Shown in pieces: positions 48,872-56,961 of a stretch of 64,000 bases of DNA; position 1 is the stretch's first letter; every line of letters begins with the position of its first letter. A program made the translations under genes and the position numbers. This DNA comes from Bradyrhizobium manausense. GTDB taxonomy: Bacteria > Pseudomonadota > Alphaproteobacteria > Rhizobiales > Xanthobacteraceae. The stretch lies in contig NZ_JAFCKB010000002.1 in NCBI RefSeq assembly GCF_018130615.1, forward strand, positions 62,001-126,000, written 5' to 3'. The notes under the pieces are model-generated. The model was not told the DNA's origin and searched no databases. It was given only the letters and a program-made list of their open reading frames with translations.

Positions 48872-48945
48872 CAGCTGACTTTCTCAGGTATTTCGCCTGC
48901 GCGGATAGGTAGGGCTTCTGTGAGCGATTCAAGCCGTCGAAGGGC

Positions 48946-49262
48946 TCACACACGCATTCTTGAAGACGAGCGCTGCGCCGAAGGTTTCAAGAACCCCACC
49001 ACCATTCGCGTCGTCTCGTCCGCCAGCGTCCGTACCGCCTTCGGCAGCATCTCGGCCTGGTTCAGCGCTATGTTGTCCGTGGCCGCTTCGATCGTGCTGA
49101 CAGATGAAGTTGCGCCATCAAGGTCGATCTCGCGCATCTCCTTGCGATGGCTGTCGAGATAGGCGCGCGCTAAGGTGTGGACTTGGCGGTTGAACGCTTC
49201 GATGTCGAGCTTGCCGGCGCGGGGGATCTGCTGGGCGAGCATGCGGTGCAGTTTGGGGCTTC
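48946..49262 (-). pseudogene. 3' half of a TetR-family regulator, diverged partial copy
   Basis: This frame matches the C-terminal half of the intact TetR gene at 52038-52667: IPRAGKLDIEAFNRQVHTL... against IPRAGKLDVEAFNREVHTL..., and DETTRMVVGFLKPSA in both. The DNA-binding half is missing. Two single-codon deletions keep the frame, and the original stop is changed from TAG to CAG (48973-48975), so the frame runs on for about ten residues. Its upstream side is fused to the 3' end of the tandem-repeat protein gene. It is probably non-functional. Confidence 0.85.
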
Positions 49263-51734
49263 TTGGGAAAACACCCACATCGCGCCGAGATGGCCGTTGT
49301 CGAAAGGGCCGCCTATGATCGCGGTGTTGCCGTCGGCGGACAGAGCAACGGAATAGCCTTGTTCGATTTCATTTCCAATCGCGCCGGTGCCGACCAACTT
49401 CGACCCTCGTTGCGTCCATACGCCATCACGATCGCGCGTATAGACCCACGCCGCTCCGCCATGCCCGCTGTCGGTGGGCGCACCGATAATGGCGGTGTTG
49501 CCGTCGGCTGACAGCGCGACGGAGTAGCCCTGTTCGGCTTCGCCGCGGGCGCCAGTGCCGACCAGCTTCGATCCTTGCTGCGTCCACTCACCATTGGGAC
49601 TGCGGGTATAGACCCAGGCCGCGCCAGCGCCGGCATTATCGAGATATCCGCCGGCAATGGCGGTATTGCCATCGGCAGACAGTGCTACGGAAACACCTTG
49701 GTAGGACGTTCCAACAGCGCCGGTGCCGACCAGCTTCGGCCCTTGCTGCGCCCACACGCCATCACGACTGCGCGTATAGACCCACGCCGCTCCGACGTAA
49801 CCATCGTCGGCAATCCCGCCGATAATTGCAGTGTTTCCGTCGGCGGAAAGGGCGGCTGAACGCCCTTGTAGAGAGCTCCCGATAGCACCAGTGCCAACCA
49901 GCTTCGATCCTTGCTGCGCCCACACACCTTTCTTATTGCGGATAAAGACCCAGGCCGCGCCGCGGCCGTTGCCGCCATCGTCGTCACGCCCGCCGACGAT
50001 GGCGGTATTGCCGTCGGCAGAAAGTGCGACGGATACACCTTGGGCGGACGTTCCTATCGCGCCGGAGCCAAGCAGTTTCGATCCTTGCTGCGTCCACACA
50101 TCATGATGACCGCGGGTATAGACCCAGGCGGCTCCGACGCCGCCATCGTCGTAATCCGCGCCGACCAGCGCGGTCTTGCCGTCGGCGGACATTGCGACGG
50201 AGAGGCCTTGGAACGCATGTCCAGCAGCGCCAGTGCCGACAAGCTTCGATCCTCGCTGAGCCCAGGCGCCGCTTTTGCGGGTATAGACCCAGGCTGCCCC
50301 GCTGAGACCGCTGTCCAGGGGCGCGCCGACAACGGCGGTGTTGCCGTCGGCGGACAGTGCGACGGAATAACCCTGCCGCACACTGCCTTGAGCGTCAGTG
50401 CCGATCAGATTCGATCCCTGCTGTGTCCACGCACCCTCAGTGCGGACATAGACCCGGGCCGCCCCAGCGCCAGCGTCATCGGCATATGCTCCGACAATGG
50501 CCGTATTGCCATCGCCGGAAAGCGCGACGGACACGCCTTGGTAGGAACCTCTAGCCGCAGCGCCGACCAGTTTGGACCCTTGCTGCGTCCACTCACCGTG
50601 ACTGCGGCTGTAGACCCAAGCCGCACCGACGTAGCCGTTGTCGGAATCCCCGCCGACCATCACGGTATTGCCATCGGCAGACAGCGCGACCGAAATGCCT
50701 TGATAGGAGCTTCCCATAGCGCCGGCGCCGACCAGCTTGGATCCTTGCTGCTCCCACCCGCGGTCTTGGCGAGTGTAGACCCAAACCGCCCCGACGAGGC
50801 CGGTGTCACTGGGCCCGCCGACCACCGCGGTCTTGCCGTCAGCGGCTAGCGCGACGGAAACACCTTGTGCGGAATGTACAGCACCAGTGCCGACCAGCTT
50901 CGATCCCTGCTGTGTCCACACGCCGTCACTACGGCGAACATAGCTCCAGGCTGCTCCGATCCCGCCGTGATCGGCAATCCCGCCAACCAGCGCGGTATTG
51001 CCGTCGGAGGACAGTGCAACGGAATAACCTTGTTGGGAGTTTCCAACGGCGCCGGTGCCGAGTAGCTTCGATCCCTGCTGCGCCCACACGCCGTCACTGC
51101 CGCGGGTATAGACCCAGGCCGCGCCAGCGCCGCCGTCGTCGCCAGGTCCGCCCACAATTGCGGTACTGCCATCACCAGACAGCGCGACGGACAAGCCTTG
51201 CTGGGTGCCCCCGATGGAGCCAGTGCCGACCAGCTTCGGTCCTTGCTGCATCCACGCGCCATCCTTGCGCATGTAGATCCAGGCCGCCCCGATGCCGCCG
51301 TTGTCGCCATATGCGCCAACAATGGCGGTATTGCCGTCGGCGGACAGTGCGACGGAAACGCCTTGGTCGGAGCTTCCAACGGCGCCGGTGCCGGCCAACT
51401 TCGGTCCCTGCTGCACCCACTCATCGTTACTTTTGCGAGTGTAGACCCACGCTGCCCCAAGATAGCCGTCGTCCGCAACGCCGCCGACCAAAGCAGTGTT
51501 GCCGTCCAGGGACAAAGCGACGGAGCGACCCTGCAAAGAACTGCCAGCAGCGCCAGTGCCCACCAGCTTCAATCCTTGCTGCGCCCACACACCGTGCGCA
51601 GCCCCAACGAATGTGGTCGCACGTCCATCTTCATGTGCTGCATGAGCTTCGCCAATTTGCATGGCCGCGTGCATGTGGGCTATGGCGTGCATCACAGCCA
51701 ACACGACAAGCAAGACCATCAATCGTTTCAACAT
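49170..51734 (-). CDS. exported protein with 14 FG-GAP-like repeats, 3' end replaced
   Basis: The 854-residue product has a signal peptide (MLKRLMVLLVVLAVMHAIAH), a His-rich stretch (about 16-48), and 14 tandem repeats of about 55-57 residues from residue 50. The consensus is W(T/A)QQGSKLVGTGA...QGxSVALSADGNTAIVGGxxDxGxxGAAWVYTR. This fits FG-GAP/integrin-type propeller blades; 14 would make two seven-bladed propellers. The final 33 residues (after WVFSQE) lie in the tetR remnant, read in a different frame, so the native C-terminus is lost. It is probably secreted or surface-located; ligand unknown. Confidence 0.85.
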   Translation of the reverse strand: MLKRLMVLLVVLAVMHAIAHMHAAMQIGEAHAAHEDGRATTFVGAAHGVWAQQGLKLVGTGAAGSSLQGRSVALSLDGNTALVGGVADDGYLGAAWVYTRKSNDEWVQQGPKLAGTGAVGSSDQGVSVALSADGNTAIVGAYGDNGGIGAAWIYMRKDGAWMQQGPKLVGTGSIGGTQQGLSVALSGDGSTAIVGGPGDDGGAGAAWVYTRGSDGVWAQQGSKLLGTGAVGNSQQGYSVALSSDGNTALVGGIADHGGIGAAWSYVRRSDGVWTQQGSKLVGTGAVHSAQGVSVALAADGKTAVVGGPSDTGLVGAVWVYTRQDRGWEQQGSKLVGAGAMGSSYQGISVALSADGNTVMVGGDSDNGYVGAAWVYSRSHGEWTQQGSKLVGAAARGSYQGVSVALSGDGNTAIVGAYADDAGAGAARVYVRTEGAWTQQGSNLIGTDAQGSVRQGYSVALSADGNTAVVGAPLDSGLSGAAWVYTRKSGAWAQRGSKLVGTGAAGHAFQGLSVAMSADGKTALVGADYDDGGVGAAWVYTRGHHDVWTQQGSKLLGSGAIGTSAQGVSVALSADGNTAIVGGRDDDGGNGRGAAWVFIRNKKGVWAQQGSKLVGTGAIGSSLQGRSAALSADGNTAIIGGIADDGYVGAAWVYTRSRDGVWAQQGPKLVGTGAVGTSYQGVSVALSADGNTAIAGGYLDNAGAGAAWVYTRSPNGEWTQQGSKLVGTGARGEAEQGYSVALSADGNTAIIGAPTDSGHGGAAWVYTRDRDGVWTQRGSKLVGTGAIGNEIEQGYSVALSADGNTAIIGGPFDNGHLGAMWVFSQEAPNCTACSPSRSPAPASSTSKRSTAKSTP

Positions 51735-52037
51735 CGTCTCCTTAGCCCGGACCGTACGTCGATGCAGGTCGTTCGAAGCTCGAGGTCTTCAGGTCGCTAA
51801 TTTATTGCTCGCTTTGGTGGCCCGAACTGTCCCCTCATTCGCACAGCTCCAGGAAGCAATTGCAATGCCCGTATTGTTTCGCCGTGTTTCTCTATCGATC
51901 TGCACCCATGTCGACGATTTTGCGCCAGAGTTTGCCGAAGGCCGACGTCGGGTTTGCCGATGTCGCCGGTCGTTATGTCGGGAGCGCATCCGCCGAAGCC
52001 CAACTTGGAGTCATGAGCCCTGGCTGAGCTGCGAACG
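51735..52037. other. 303-bp gap between the repeat-protein gene and tetR
   Basis: It must hold the promoter of the repeat-protein gene (minus strand); a CGTCTCCTTAG-type ribosome site is adjacent to that start. I see no gene here and no clear terminator for the tetR gene. Confidence 0.5.
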
Positions 52038-52667
52038 CTACGCGGAAGGTTTCAAAAACCCCACCACCATCCGCGTCGTCTCGTCCACCAGCGTCCGCAC
52101 CGTCTTCTCCGGCAGCATCTCGGCCGGGTTCAGCACCGTGTTGTGCGCGACTGCCTCGATCGTGCTGACGCAGATGAAGGTTGCGACATCGAGGTCGATC
52201 TTGCGCATTTCCTTGCGGTGGCTGTCGAGATAGGCGCGCACGAGGGTATGGACCTCTCGGTTGAAGGCTTCGACGTCGAGCTTTCCGGCGCGGGGGATCT
52301 GCTCGGCGAACACGCGGTGCAGTTTGGGGTTGATGCGGTGTGCGTCGATCGCAACGGTGACGAGGCGGCGCACGGCTTTCTCGATCGGCATGTCCATGAC
52401 ATCGCAGAGTGTCGCGCGAACGATGCCCATGATCTCCTCGTGATGACGGTCGATCACGGCCGCGACGAGGGCCTCCTTGCTCGGGAAATATTGATAGAGC
52501 GAGCCGACGCTGACGCCGGCGACCTCCGCGATCCGGTTGGTGCTCGTCTTCTCGAAACCTTCGCGAACCAGAATGCGAGCAGTTGCCTCGATCAGCGCGT
52601 CGACGGTGGCGCGGGAACGCTCCTGCAGGGCATTTTTCCGGGGTTTTGTCGGTGGTTTGCGTGCCAT
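52038..52667 (-). CDS. TetR-family transcriptional regulator
   Basis: The 209-residue product has the TetR helix-turn-helix near 25-65 (ATVDALIEATARILVREGFEKTSTNRIAEVAGVSVGSLYQYFPSKEALV). The C-terminal ligand domain includes HRVFAEQIPRAGKLD. A basic N-terminal tail (MARKPPTKPRKNALQERSR) precedes the HTH. It is divergent from the esterase gene at 52789 with an operator candidate between, so it probably represses itself and that gene. A diverged copy of its 3' half lies at 48946-49262. Confidence 0.93.
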   Translation of the reverse strand: MARKPPTKPRKNALQERSRATVDALIEATARILVREGFEKTSTNRIAEVAGVSVGSLYQYFPSKEALVAAVIDRHHEEIMGIVRATLCDVMDMPIEKAVRRLVTVAIDAHRINPKLHRVFAEQIPRAGKLDVEAFNREVHTLVRAYLDSHRKEMRKIDLDVATFICVSTIEAVAHNTVLNPAEMLPEKTVRTLVDETTRMVVGFLKPSA

Positions 52668-52682
52668 GAGGCCTACGGTTCG

Positions 52683-52717
52683 AATGCGAGTAGGAAAAGC
52701 GAGTGAATGCTCGCATT
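52683..52717 (+). promoter_or_regulatory. operator candidate in the tetR-esterase divergent promoter
   Basis: Outer arms AATGCGAG (52683-52690) and CTCGCATT (52710-52717) and inner arms GCGAG / CTCGC (52699-52714) overlap, with GCGAGT repeated at 52686 and 52699. The site lies in the 121-bp divergent gap, as expected for an autoregulated TetR repressor. Confidence 0.55.
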
Positions 52718-52788
52718 ATAGGCCGGCTGGTCGCCGAGAGATAGAAGCGAGTTGGTGCCGGCCGGGCGCAGCAATTGAGGGCAGGAGC

Positions 52789-53760
52789 ATGAGCGTTGCG
52801 AAGATGCTGTCGATCGGGCGGCTCTGCGAATACAATTTCTCGCAGGGCAAACCTTCAAGCGATCCCGCGCCGAGCTTGCAGAGCCGCCTCTTCAACCTGC
52901 TGCTCGGGCTGCTTCCTGACAAGGGGCAACTCGCATCGGTCGAGGCCGTGCAGGCGCATGTGCAGAAGCTCGCATTGGCGCCGGCATCGTTTGAGCCGAC
53001 GGGGCTTGGCCGTGGCGTCGAGGCGACGCTGACCAAGATGGGCGGCTGGCCGGTCTATTACACGACGCCGTCATCGGGTTATGAAGGCTGCAACTTCGTT
53101 ATGTTCCTGCATGGCGGCGGCTACATCAACGAGATCGTGCCGGCGCATTGGCGCTTTGTCGGGGAGATGACGCGCAAGGCGGGCGTCGTCTGCGTCGTGC
53201 CGATCTATCCGCTCGCGCCGCGCGCGACTGCCAAGGATGTCGTGCCGAAGACGGCCGAGCTGTTGCGGATGCTGCTGGAAGACGCGGGAGCTGCTGAGGT
53301 CACGGTGGTCGGCAACTCGGCCGGCGCGGGCCTTGCGCTTGCTGCGTGCCAATGGCTGCGTGACCGCGGCCATCGGCAGCCCAATCGACTGGTGCTGATC
53401 TCGCCCGCAGCGGATGCCTCGGTGAGCCGTCCGGAGCAAATGGCGATCGCGGCGCGCGATCCGATTCAGGATATTCCGGGGATCGTCGAAGCGGGACGGC
53501 TCTATGCCGGTGCGCTTGATATCGGTCATCCCTTCGTCAGCCCGCTCAACGGTGCTTTCCGTTCGGTTGCGCCGATGACGATATTCTCGGGCACGCGCGA
53601 TCTGCTCTATCCCGACAGCGTCGATCTCACCGCGCGGGCGAGGGCGGCAGGCGTGCCGGTCGAGCTGCATCTGCTCCGCGATCAGCCGCACAATTATGCA
53701 CTGATGCCGACGCCGGAAGGGCGACGGGCGCGCAAGATGATCCTGCACGCCATCGCCTGA
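52789..53760 (+). CDS. HSL-family alpha/beta hydrolase (esterase)
   Basis: The 323-residue product has the hormone-sensitive-lipase oxyanion motif HGGGY (FVMFLHGGGYINE), the nucleophile elbow GNSAG, an Asp in SGTRDLLYPD and the His in RDQPHNYALMP. The triad is complete, so it is likely an active esterase on short or medium acyl esters. ATG 52789 follows GGGCAGGAGC. It is controlled, by inference, by the divergent TetR. Confidence 0.9.
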   Translation: MSVAKMLSIGRLCEYNFSQGKPSSDPAPSLQSRLFNLLLGLLPDKGQLASVEAVQAHVQKLALAPASFEPTGLGRGVEATLTKMGGWPVYYTTPSSGYEGCNFVMFLHGGGYINEIVPAHWRFVGEMTRKAGVVCVVPIYPLAPRATAKDVVPKTAELLRMLLEDAGAAEVTVVGNSAGAGLALAACQWLRDRGHRQPNRLVLISPAADASVSRPEQMAIAARDPIQDIPGIVEAGRLYAGALDIGHPFVSPLNGAFRSVAPMTIFSGTRDLLYPDSVDLTARARAAGVPVELHLLRDQPHNYALMPTPEGRRARKMILHAIA

Positions 53761-53811
53761 TGGGGCGCGGGCTCGTTGACTAAGCCGCTGCTGCCTCGGT
53801 CCCGGAATGAA

Positions 53812-54081
53812 TCAGGCCGGAGAGTGAACCGCGCTTCGTCGTCCAAAGGCAGGAAACAGATGGCCCGGCCGCTCCATGGCCTCGGACCGCGCCTCGTTTT
53901 GCTCGCAGTCGATATCTGCGATGACGTCTTCGAAGGCGGAAATCGCCTGCTGGATATCAGCAATCTGTCTGAGCTCGTCGTCGCTGATGGCGCCGACGCG
54001 GTTCTGCAGCGCGACGACCATCTCTCGCCGGCGCTCCTTCAGTTGCACGAGTGGCAATCCATGATCGGGCGGATATTGCAT
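53812..54081 (-). CDS. small helical protein of unknown function
   Basis: The 89-residue product starts MQYPPDHGLPLVQLKERRREMVVALQNRVG, then ISDDELRQIADIQQAISAFEDVIADIDCE, which suggests a helical hairpin or short coiled coil. AGGAGG stands 5 nt before the ATG at 54081, which decides the start against longer upstream frames. No family is recognised. Confidence 0.65.
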   Translation of the reverse strand: MQYPPDHGLPLVQLKERRREMVVALQNRVGAISDDELRQIADIQQAISAFEDVIADIDCEQNEARSEAMERPGHLFPAFGRRSAVHSPA

Positions 54082-54645
54082 CTGCACCTCCTGGGGTTGG
54101 TCGTATAACCTTATGTAAAACCTGCTGAAATACCGTTGAAACAGTCCCTCAAATGCGATCTTTCTTCGCCGCCGCGGTGGGGAACCAACTCCGCCTCTCC
54201 TCGGCGCGTTTCGAGGGGGAGAGCGCGAGGGGGAGAGCGCTATGACCAAATATGAAGGTTCCCTTTTGGGAACAACGATTTAGATTGGCAAGAGCGAGTT
54301 GGTGATCCTAACGTCCGCTGACCGGGCAGCAGGGTTTGTATCGTTAGTTGTTTTCATCCCGGGGCTGGATTTGCTCGACCTAATTTTTTGACACCACGTC
54401 AAGCTGACTTCGAGACAGGCCGCCGCGAGGCGGCCTTTCTTTGTTGCCGACCGGATGACGAGGGGCGCGTCACGTCGGCGCTGGTCGGCGGCTGCATCAC
54501 GAAGAAACGCCGGCGGCTCTACTCACACTTTAAACATTTAATCGGATGCCGATCGGGCCGAATAAGCGGCGAAACCTCTAATTAAACTTGATTTAATCAT
54601 TGAAATTGAGCAGCATTCAAAAAAATGCAGCAGGGAGTGGACGTC
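54082..54645. other. 564-bp gap with hairpins and an AT-rich promoter region
   Basis: It holds a GTTCCC-TTTT-GGGAAC hairpin (54258-54273), a terminator-like hairpin (54417-54442) and, from 54530, an AT-rich stretch likely to be the promoter of the PEP-CTERM gene. No coding frame convinces. Confidence 0.5.
54417..54442 (+). terminator. orphan rho-independent terminator-like hairpin
   Basis: AGGCCGCC (54417-54424), a GCGA loop and GGCGGCCT (54429-54436) form a perfect stem followed by TTCTTT. No annotated plus-strand gene ends nearby; the upstream 300 bp lacks an ORF, so a short transcript may end here. Confidence 0.6.
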
Positions 54646-55221
54646 ATGAAGTCACTCAAGGCCATGGTCACGGCGGCGGCTCTCGCTTTTGGCGCAATCT
54701 GTGCCAATCCGATTTCATCGGCGCATGCAGATATTATTTGGAATCTCAGTGATCTCCAGTTCGTCCTGCCGAATGGTTCATCGGACGGCGGAACGCTGAA
54801 TGGCACGTTCGCCATCAACGTGTATGGCTACAACGGACCGGTCCACATTGTGACCACGACGGGTATCGCCATGACCGGCGATGTCTATACCGGTGTTTGG
54901 AATTCCAACATCAACAATCCGACCGATACGGTCACGATCTTCCTCTCGGATGGATTGGCTTACCAGCGGTACATCCAGCTGACATTCGCCAATCCACTGA
55001 CTGTACCGGGCGTGGATGCGATCGTGGGCGGAGCTGGCGGCCAGTCGTTCGAGTGCAACAACTGGAGCTGCAGCGGCGGGATTCGCTACATCGCCGACGG
55101 CGCGGTTGCCATCTCGTCTGCTGTTCCCGAGCCCTCAAGCTGGGCGATGATGTGTTTGGGATTCGCCGCCGTGGGATTCCTGGCGTTTCAGCGAAAACGC
55201 AAAGTTGCGGTTGGCATTTGA
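54646..55221 (+). CDS. PEP-CTERM (PEPxxWA type) sorting-domain exported protein
   Basis: The 191-residue product has a signal peptide (about 1-29; LAFGAICANPISSAHA|DIIW). The mature domain is beta-rich, with Asn/Gly repeats and two Cys (FECNNWSCSGG). The sorting signal at 159-191 is AVPEPSSWAMMCLGFAAVGFLAF then QRKRK. It resembles the protein at 10208-10936 in architecture but not in its mature sequence. The ATG at 54646 follows AGGGAGTGG; an ATG at 54625 would add seven residues. GC content is low for the region. Confidence 0.85.
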   Translation: MKSLKAMVTAAALAFGAICANPISSAHADIIWNLSDLQFVLPNGSSDGGTLNGTFAINVYGYNGPVHIVTTTGIAMTGDVYTGVWNSNINNPTDTVTIFLSDGLAYQRYIQLTFANPLTVPGVDAIVGGAGGQSFECNNWSCSGGIRYIADGAVAISSAVPEPSSWAMMCLGFAAVGFLAFQRKRKVAVGI

Positions 55222-55358
55222 GTCCGTCGCGACTGGGACTGCGCGAGGAAATCAAGTCGACTTGAATCCGCCGAGGGGTGGGGCGGGTGTGCGCTGCAAG
55301 CCTCCGCAGTCGTGAGAGCGGCTCCGGGCGTTTCCTCGAGGCAATGGTTTGCGAGGCC

Positions 55359-55607
55359 TTAGGCGTGGCCCTTGATCTCATAGTGGCCCGGCACGCATTT
55401 GTAGCGGTCGAGGCGCCAGTTGGCGTGATAGATCGGATGCTCGTCCATCCATTTTGCAAGCGGGGCCTGGGCGCCGATCGCACACTGCATCATCGAGATC
55501 TCGGGCGTCATGTTGCTGTCGGTCACGATTTCCTCGATGCAACTGCCTGAGCTGACTGCGCTCAGCCGGCAGAGCACGGCAACGACGGTCACGAACATTC
55601 CTGTCAC
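55359..55607 (-). CDS. small exported conserved-looking protein
   Basis: The 82-residue product has a hydrophobic start (MTGMFVTVVAVLCRLSAVSSGS) and a mature part with three Cys (SCIEEIV, MQCAIG, YKCVPG) and ANWRLDRYKCVPGHYEIKG at the end. The pattern looks like a family of small periplasmic proteins common in Bradyrhizobium, but I cannot name it. GAGGTGACAGGA precedes the ATG region. Confidence 0.65.
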   Translation of the reverse strand: MTGMFVTVVAVLCRLSAVSSGSCIEEIVTDSNMTPEISMMQCAIGAQAPLAKWMDEHPIYHANWRLDRYKCVPGHYEIKGHA

Positions 55608-55905
55608 CTCATCGGTAGTTTCAGACCACGAAGAGGATGCAAGCGGAGTGCCAGAGCCTGTGACACGAACAACACGCTGGCCTGGCCGACTCGACCCAGC
55701 GTCCGGAATCCATTTGGCGATTCGGATTGTAAAAAAATTGCCCCTAAACCGAAGCCGGACAATTACGGGGAACCGGAAAAGAAATGCCCGTAGGAATGCT
55801 GGATTCTAAGGGCTGTGCCGCGCCGGGGGCGCTTCACAGCCTCCTCGGAGCCGGTAGGCTCCGAAGTCGGCGGGCTCGCCAGTTTCGGAAACGCGAGGGC
55901 AGACC

Positions 55906-56814
55906 ATGAAGGCACGACCGACCGGGGTGATCCCGCCAATGACGACGCCGTTCCGGAAAGACGGCGAGATCGACTATGAGCTCGTGGCGTCCCAGGTCGA
56001 CTGGTTGATCGGCGCCGGCGCGCATGGCGTTGCGGCCGGTGGCTCGACCGGTGAGGGTCATACGCTCGACCACGAGGAATATCGCGACCTGATGGCAGCG
56101 ACGGTGGAGGCGGTGAAGGGACGTATTCCCGTGATCGCCGGCATCATCGTGGACTCCACGCGCGATGCGATCCGCCGCGGCAAGCTGGTGCGTGACATGA
56201 ATGTCGCAGCACTCCAGGTCACGCCGGTGCACTATCTGTTCAAGCCGGATGACGAGGCGATGGTGGCGCATTTCCGCGCCATGGCGGATGAGACCGGCAT
56301 GCCCATCATCATCTACAACGTCGTGCCCTGGTCATACTTGTCGCCGGCGCTGCTGACGCGGATCATGACCGAGGTGCCGCTGGTGATCGGCGTCAAGCAA
56401 AGCGCGGGCGACCTCAAGCTGTTCGCGGACCTCATGATGATGGCGCCGGACAAGCTGATCTACAGTGCGGTCGATGCCCTGATGTATCCGTCCTACACGC
56501 TGGGGGCCCATGGCTCGATCGCTGCAATCCTGACTGCGGCGCCGCACGCCTCCGTGGCATTGTGGGATGCGGTGAAGGCGAGCGATCATCCACGCGCGCT
56601 CGAACTGCACAAGAAGCTGCTGACGCTGTGGAACGCCGTGATCGCCGATAATCTGCCGGCCTGCACGCGCTATGCGCAGACCCTTCAGGGCCTGCCCAGG
56701 ACCTACCCACGTGCGCCGATGCCGGAACCCTCGCCAGCGCAGCAGGCCGCCACCCGCAAGGCGCTGGAAGCCCTCGGCGCCTTGAATGGGGCGAGGGTCG
56801 AAGCGGCCGAATAG
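55906..56814 (+). CDS. dihydrodipicolinate synthase-family aldolase
   Basis: The 302-residue product has the DapA/NanA (beta/alpha)8 barrel with Schiff-base Lys164 (IGVKQSAGD), Tyr137 (IIIYNVV) and the GGSTGEGHTL motif near 45-54. The family includes DapA, N-acetylneuraminate lyase and sugar-acid aldolases; a catabolic aldolase is more likely here because an SDR dehydrogenase follows and no lysine genes are near. The 298-bp gap before it holds a small hairpin (TCGGAGCCGGTAGGCTCCGA) and no gene. Confidence 0.88.
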   Translation: MKARPTGVIPPMTTPFRKDGEIDYELVASQVDWLIGAGAHGVAAGGSTGEGHTLDHEEYRDLMAATVEAVKGRIPVIAGIIVDSTRDAIRRGKLVRDMNVAALQVTPVHYLFKPDDEAMVAHFRAMADETGMPIIIYNVVPWSYLSPALLTRIMTEVPLVIGVKQSAGDLKLFADLMMMAPDKLIYSAVDALMYPSYTLGAHGSIAAILTAAPHASVALWDAVKASDHPRALELHKKLLTLWNAVIADNLPACTRYAQTLQGLPRTYPRAPMPEPSPAQQAATRKALEALGALNGARVEAAE

Positions 56815-56961
56815 TCCGCGCACCGAAATAACCCGGGCCAAAGAGAGCAGAGCCGATCCGCTTTTACGTGCGGATGCGGCGCTGCTACATTTCGCGCACG
56901 TCGCATGCGCGGCGCGCCAACGAGAAAGAAACAGGCCGACAAGGGGAGGGGCTGAAGTCCC

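Noticed and set aside
49263-51600. CRISPR-like periodic repeats
   Set aside because: The period of about 170 bp is an imperfect coding repeat that keeps frame; there are no short identical repeats with unique spacers.
48900-52700. insertion sequence or transposon carrying the repeat-protein gene
   Set aside because: Flanking tetR copies are diverged direct repeats, with no transposase, terminal inverted repeats or target duplication seen.
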